Source of the DNA: Verrucomicrobiota bacterium
Lineage (GTDB): Bacteria; Verrucomicrobiota; Kiritimatiellia; B70-G9
Reading direction: 5' to 3'
Assembly: GCA_003641465.1 (NCBI GenBank)
Contig: QNAJ01000006.1
Location: forward strand, 1-16,088
DNA length: 16,088 nucleotides
Below the pieces are notes generated by a model that was given only the letters and a program-made list of their open reading frames with translations, made no database searches and was not told where the DNA came from. Position numbers and translations under genes: made by a program. Positions 13,348-16,088 of the stretch are shown here, one piece after another; the first letter of the stretch is position 1, and each line of letters begins with the position of its first letter.

Positions 13348-14772
13348 ATGGCGCGACTTTCAGATGCTGAAATCGAGGCGATCGCTCGCCGTATCGCCGA
13401 ACAGATCGCTGGACGGCCTGCCCAGACCGCTGCTCCTGCACCGGGGCAAGAGGGGGTGTTCGCTGACGTCGGTTCGGCCGTAAATGCCGCTGCTGCCGCA
13501 CAGCCGAAATTCGTCTCCCTGCCCCTGGAACGCAGGAAGATAATTATTCAAGCTATCCGGCAGACAATGCTGGAAAATGCGGCCGCCCTGGCAAAGGCGG
13601 CCCATGAGGAAACCGGGCTGGGGCGGTTCGAAGACAAAATAATGAAGAACCAGCTGGTGTCCGAGCGCACACCCGGAGTTGAAGATCTCAGCCCGGTCGC
13701 CTACACCGGAGACCACGGTCTTACACTGGTCGAACCCGCCCCCTTTGGCGTGATCGCTTCAATCACTCCCTGCACCAATCCGACTTCGACGATAATCTGC
13801 AATTCCATAGGAATGCTGGCGGCCGGCAACGCTGTGGTCTTCAACCCGCATCCCTCGGCCAAGCACTGCAGCGTTGAGACCATCCGGCTGCTCAACCGCT
13901 GCATTACTGCCGCCGGTGGTCCACCAGATGTGGTCACCACGGTGGCGGAACCTACCATCGGTACCGCCCAGGAACTCATGAAACATCCCGGGGTGCGGCT
14001 TCTGGTCGTCACCGGCGGTGGAGGAGTGGTAAAGGCCGCCATGGAAAGCGGCAAGCGGGCTATCTGTGCCGGACCCGGCAATCCTCCGGTGGTTGTTGAT
14101 GAAACTGCGGACATTGAGAAGGCTGCCCGCGATATCGTGCTCGGCGCTTCCACGGACAACAACATCATCTGTGTGGACGAGAAAGAAGTGCTCGTGGTTG
14201 ACGCGGTGGCGGACCGCCTGCTGGAAGCCATGAAGAAAAACAACGCCGTCGTCCTCGACCGCACGCAGTTCGTCCAGATAGAAAACCTGGTCTTTAAGGA
14301 AACTCACGGTCCGCGGCGTCCCGCAGTGGTAAACCGTGAACTCATCGGCAAGAATGCCGATGAAATACTGGCCCGTGCCGGAATCCGTGTACCCTCCACG
14401 GTGCGCTTGGCCGTGGCCGAGGTTCCCGAGGACCATCCCCTGGTCTGGACCGAGCAGATGATGCCGATACTGCCCGTAGTCCGTGTCCCCAACGCCGATT
14501 ACGCTATCCGTCTTGCGGTCGAAGCCGAGGGGGGCAACCGCCACACGTTCATCATGCATTCGCGTAATCTGGACAATCTCAGCCGCATGGCCAAGGAGTG
14601 CAACGCGAGCATCTTTGTGAAGAACGGGCGTGCACAGGCTGGCCTGGGGCTCGGCGGGGAAGGCTACTGTTCATTTACCATTGCCTCCCCCACCGGCGAG
14701 GGACTCACCGGTCCGCGCACGTTTTCCCGGTGGCGGCGTTGCGTGCTCGTGGATCATTTCCGGATCACCTGA
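13348..14772 (+). CDS. CoA-acylating aldehyde dehydrogenase, PduP type
   Basis: The 474-residue enzyme matches PduP/EutE: aldehyde + CoA + NAD+ gives acyl-CoA + NADH, here most likely acetaldehyde to acetyl-CoA inside the shell. The catalytic cysteine is C275 in STDNNIICVDEKE. PFGVIASITPCTNP (132-145), NAVVFNPHPSA (161-171) and VTGGGGVV are nucleotide-binding or structural motifs. The C-terminal TGEGLTGPRTF is typical. The first 22 residues form an amphipathic helix (AEIEAIARRIAEQI), then a Pro/Ala-rich linker, the classic N-terminal encapsulation peptide. The frame is open to 13309, but ATG 13348 has GGAGG 9 bases upstream and begins this peptide directly. The stop overlaps the next BMC-T start by one base. 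Confidence 0.95.
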   Translation: MARLSDAEIEAIARRIAEQIAGRPAQTAAPAPGQEGVFADVGSAVNAAAAAQPKFVSLPLERRKIIIQAIRQTMLENAAALAKAAHEETGLGRFEDKIMKNQLVSERTPGVEDLSPVAYTGDHGLTLVEPAPFGVIASITPCTNPTSTIICNSIGMLAAGNAVVFNPHPSAKHCSVETIRLLNRCITAAGGPPDVVTTVAEPTIGTAQELMKHPGVRLLVVTGGGGVVKAAMESGKRAICAGPGNPPVVVDETADIEKAARDIVLGASTDNNIICVDEKEVLVVDAVADRLLEAMKKNNAVVLDRTQFVQIENLVFKETHGPRRPAVVNRELIGKNADEILARAGIRVPSTVRLAVAEVPEDHPLVWTEQMMPILPVVRVPNADYAIRLAVEAEGGNRHTFIMHSRNLDNLSRMAKECNASIFVKNGRAQAGLGLGGEGYCSFTIASPTGEGLTGPRTFSRWRRCVLVDHFRIT

Positions 14773-15422
14773 TGAAAAAGTTTCCTGCGATCGGCGTAAT
14801 TGAGCTGGTTGACATTCCCCGCGGCATCCTCGCAACGGACGCCATGCTCAAGGATTCTCCCGTGGCCTCACTCAAGACCGGCATAATCAGCCCTTCACGA
14901 TATCTGACAGTGGTCGGGGGGACTCCCGCCGCGGTGGACCACAGCCTGCAAGAGGGCCGATTCGTAGCGGCGGATGCATTACTTGACAGCCTCTACCTTC
15001 CTGATGTCCACGCCGATCTTGTAGCGGCAATTATTGGAAACCGGCCCAGACCCGAAACGCAACAGGCTCTCCTGGTGAGTGTCAGTCACACCTGCTGCGC
15101 ATGTCTGCTCGCCGCCGAGCGAGCTTTGAAGGGAACCCCCGTCCGTCTTCTCGAGCTGAGGCTGGCGGATCCATCCCTGCAGGGCCGAGGCCTCACCATT
15201 CTCTGCGGGCGGCTCCCGGATATCGAAGCCGCCGAAGAAATCACCCGTATGGTCCTCGATGCAAAAGAAGGGCCGTTTTCGGTGCAGATCATTTCCGCTC
15301 CGCATGAGAGCGTCCAGGCTGCTCTGAGGGAAAGCACTGACTTCAGTTCTGCACCGGAAATTCCCGTGCCGGACGCCGATGCGGCGGCTCTACGCCAGAT
15401 GGCCTCAGAGGAGGGTCTATGA
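14772..15422 (+). CDS. BMC-T shell protein, PduT-like single-layer type
   Basis: The 216-residue product has two BMC domains and aligns with PduT and the H. ochraceum BMC-T1. The first domain reads AIGVIELVDIPRGILATDAML and the second begins after ALLVSVSH. In PduT a pore cysteine (Cys38) binds a 4Fe-4S cluster. The equivalent position here is serine (S40 in GIISPSRY), so that cluster is not expected. The second domain has a Cys-rich segment with C108, C109 and C111. About 25 acidic and variable residues follow the last strand. The start ATG 14772 overlaps the dehydrogenase stop (TGATG) and matches the family N-terminus. The longer open frame upstream is a shadow. The stop overlaps the next BMC-P start (ATGA). 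Confidence 0.92.
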   Translation: MKKFPAIGVIELVDIPRGILATDAMLKDSPVASLKTGIISPSRYLTVVGGTPAAVDHSLQEGRFVAADALLDSLYLPDVHADLVAAIIGNRPRPETQQALLVSVSHTCCACLLAAERALKGTPVRLLELRLADPSLQGRGLTILCGRLPDIEAAEEITRMVLDAKEGPFSVQIISAPHESVQAALRESTDFSSAPEIPVPDADAAALRQMASEEGL

Positions 15423-15721
15423 AGCTGGCCAGAGTGATAGGCAGAGTCGTCCCGTCGAAGATTTACAAAGGCCTCGAAGGGGTTCCTTTGCTCCTGATCA
15501 GACCGGTCGCTCCGGATGGCTCAGAAAGCGGGAACAGCGTGGTGGCGGCCGATGCGACCCGGATGGCCGGCCCGGGAGAGCTGGTGTCCTACGAGGGCGG
15601 CCGCGAGGCGGCGCTCGCACTGGACCCCTGGTTTGTTCCGGTGGACCACGCGATAGTGGGAATCGTAGATGCGGTTGAACTGAAGCACCTCGACAGGCTA
15701 CAGAAGACCGCGGAGGGATGA
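15419..15721 (+). CDS. BMC-P pentameric vertex protein 2
   Basis: The 100-residue product is a EutN/CcmL-family pentamer. Key segments are KLARVIGRVVPSKIYKGLEG, then VVAADATRMAGPGELVSYEGGREA and HAIVGIVDAVEL. A positively charged C-terminal stretch KHLDRLQKTAEG follows the usual fold. The start ATG 15419 overlaps the stop of the PduT-like gene by four bases. GGAGG lies a few bases upstream, so it is both coupled and independently readable. SPU-type loci often carry three different pentamer genes, and this one and the next form such an end pair. Whether the copies mix within one pentamer or occupy separate vertices is unknown. Confidence 0.93.
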   Translation: MKLARVIGRVVPSKIYKGLEGVPLLLIRPVAPDGSESGNSVVAADATRMAGPGELVSYEGGREAALALDPWFVPVDHAIVGIVDAVELKHLDRLQKTAEG

Positions 15722-15722
15722 C

Positions 15723-15995
15723 GTGTTCCTGGGCAGGATAAGAGGAGATATCCACTCCACCATCCGGCATCCATTCTATGGACAGAAAAAACTCCTGCTG
15801 GTAGAACGACTGGATGCCGGCGGTAAAGGCACAGACGAGTTCACCATCGCCCTTGACGTCGTCGACGCGGGGGCCGGGGAAACCGTACTGGTCCTGGACG
15901 AGGGCAACAGCGCCCGGCAGGTATTTAGTGCTGACAACGCACCGGTCAGGTCGGTGGTGATCGCTATTGTGGATCACGTGGCACGGGAGTCATGA
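15723..15995 (+). CDS. BMC-P pentameric vertex protein 3
   Basis: The 90-residue product is the third EutN/CcmL-family pentamer: FLGRIRGDIHSTIRH, then LDVVDAGAGETVLVLDEGNSARQ and RSVVIAIVDHV. It is slightly shorter than the other two, ending soon after the last strand. GTG 15723 is the start, one base after the previous stop, with GGAGG about 7 bases upstream. It is the last gene of the compartment operon inside the window. Its 3' end probably overlaps by 22 bases the end of a gene on the opposite strand, which would close the operon here. Confidence 0.93.
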   Translation: MFLGRIRGDIHSTIRHPFYGQKKLLLVERLDAGGKGTDEFTIALDVVDAGAGETVLVLDEGNSARQVFSADNAPVRSVVIAIVDHVARES

Positions 15996-16088
15996 CCGCG
16001 CGCCACCGATCCCACGGGCGACTCACCTGCTATCGATCTGTACAGGCGCTCAAGTCGCGGCAGGACTCTCTCGGGCCGGAATTTTCTT
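15974..16088 (-). CDS. C-terminus of a gene beyond the right edge, perhaps a glycosyltransferase
   Basis: The minus strand is open from the window edge to a TGA at 15974-15976, giving 38 codons. The segment RKFRPERVLPRLERLYRSI looks like the last amphipathic helix of a GT-B glycosyltransferase (family 4 style, F-x-x-E-R-x-x-x-x-L-E-x-L-Y). After it comes a short, poorly conserved tail. It converges with BMC-P3 and overlaps its last 22 bases. With so few residues the family is only a suggestion. A plus-strand frame from ATG 15992 is also open but looks less like protein. Confidence 0.35.
   Translation of the reverse strand, partial: RKFRPERVLPRLERLYRSIAGESPVGSVARGHDSRAT

Noticed and set aside
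13701..14559. Long open frames (187 and 266 codons) on the minus strand opposite the aldehyde dehydrogenase
   Set aside because: They lie fully inside a well-supported gene, give low-complexity His/Gly- or Ser/Thr-rich translations, and arise from codon bias on the opposite strand.
14598..14771. N-terminal extension of the PduT-like BMC-T frame
   Set aside because: It is the shifted frame of the dehydrogenase C-terminus with no family similarity; ATG 14772 matches the BMC-T N-terminus.
15992..16088. Plus-strand frame from ATG 15992 overlapping the BMC-P3 stop (ATGA)
   Set aside because: The overlap looks like coupling, but the translation is Arg/Ser/His-rich and unlike any family, while the minus strand reads as a plausible helix. 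It remains a weak alternative.

Overview
The window comes from a moderately GC-rich bacterium whose genes are tightly packed, with many 1-4 base stop/start overlaps and several GTG or TTG starts behind good Shine-Dalgarno (SD) sequences. The gene content does not point to one named species. The small compartment locus of the sugar-phosphate type and the zinc-ribbon/EIIA protein suggest an environmental, possibly uncultured, lineage. I see no tRNA, rRNA, CRISPR array, insertion sequence or phage gene.

Layout. (1) 1-1548, minus strand: a two-gene operon of a MurG-like glycosyltransferase followed by a transaldolase that is cut by the left edge. (2) 1722-7093, plus strand: a zinc ribbon-PTS EIIA fusion, a membrane-anchored family 2 glycosyltransferase, a CPBP intramembrane protease, mtnA, thiL and a hotdog thioesterase. 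The last three overlap end to start. (3) 7107-7877, minus: a family 4 uracil-DNA glycosylase. (4) 8051-10182, plus: a stand-alone PtsN-like EIIA that overlaps a CPA2 cation/proton antiporter by one base. (5) 10250-10504, minus: a C-terminal remnant of rubrerythrin with two metal ligands replaced. (6) 10641-15995, plus: a compact bacterial microcompartment (BMC) operon. (7) The right edge probably holds the C-terminus of a minus-strand gene, perhaps a glycosyltransferase.

The BMC operon is the centre of interest. Its order is RpiB-DeoC fusion, stacking BMC-T, BMC-H, BMC-P, PduP-type CoA-acylating aldehyde dehydrogenase, PduT-like BMC-T, BMC-P, BMC-P. This is the enzyme signature of the sugar-phosphate-utilising (SPU) class. 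The shell set (one hexamer, two trimers, three pentamers) resembles that of Haliangium ochraceum as I remember those sequences. The inferred pathway is: DeoC splits 2-deoxyribose-5-phosphate into glyceraldehyde-3-phosphate and acetaldehyde, and the dehydrogenase turns acetaldehyde, CoA and NAD+ into acetyl-CoA and NADH inside the shell. The RpiB domain would act on a pentose phosphate, but its usual catalytic Cys is Asp.

Three things are unusual. RpiB and DeoC are one reading frame, with a likely encapsulation helix in the linker and a preserved SD plus ATG that could also produce free DeoC. No phosphotransacylase, alcohol dehydrogenase, regulator or transporter is visible in the locus. The rubrerythrin remnant lies just upstream and may mark an old recombination point. 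A second theme is EIIA signalling: two EIIA proteins without visible permease components, one coupled to an ion antiporter.
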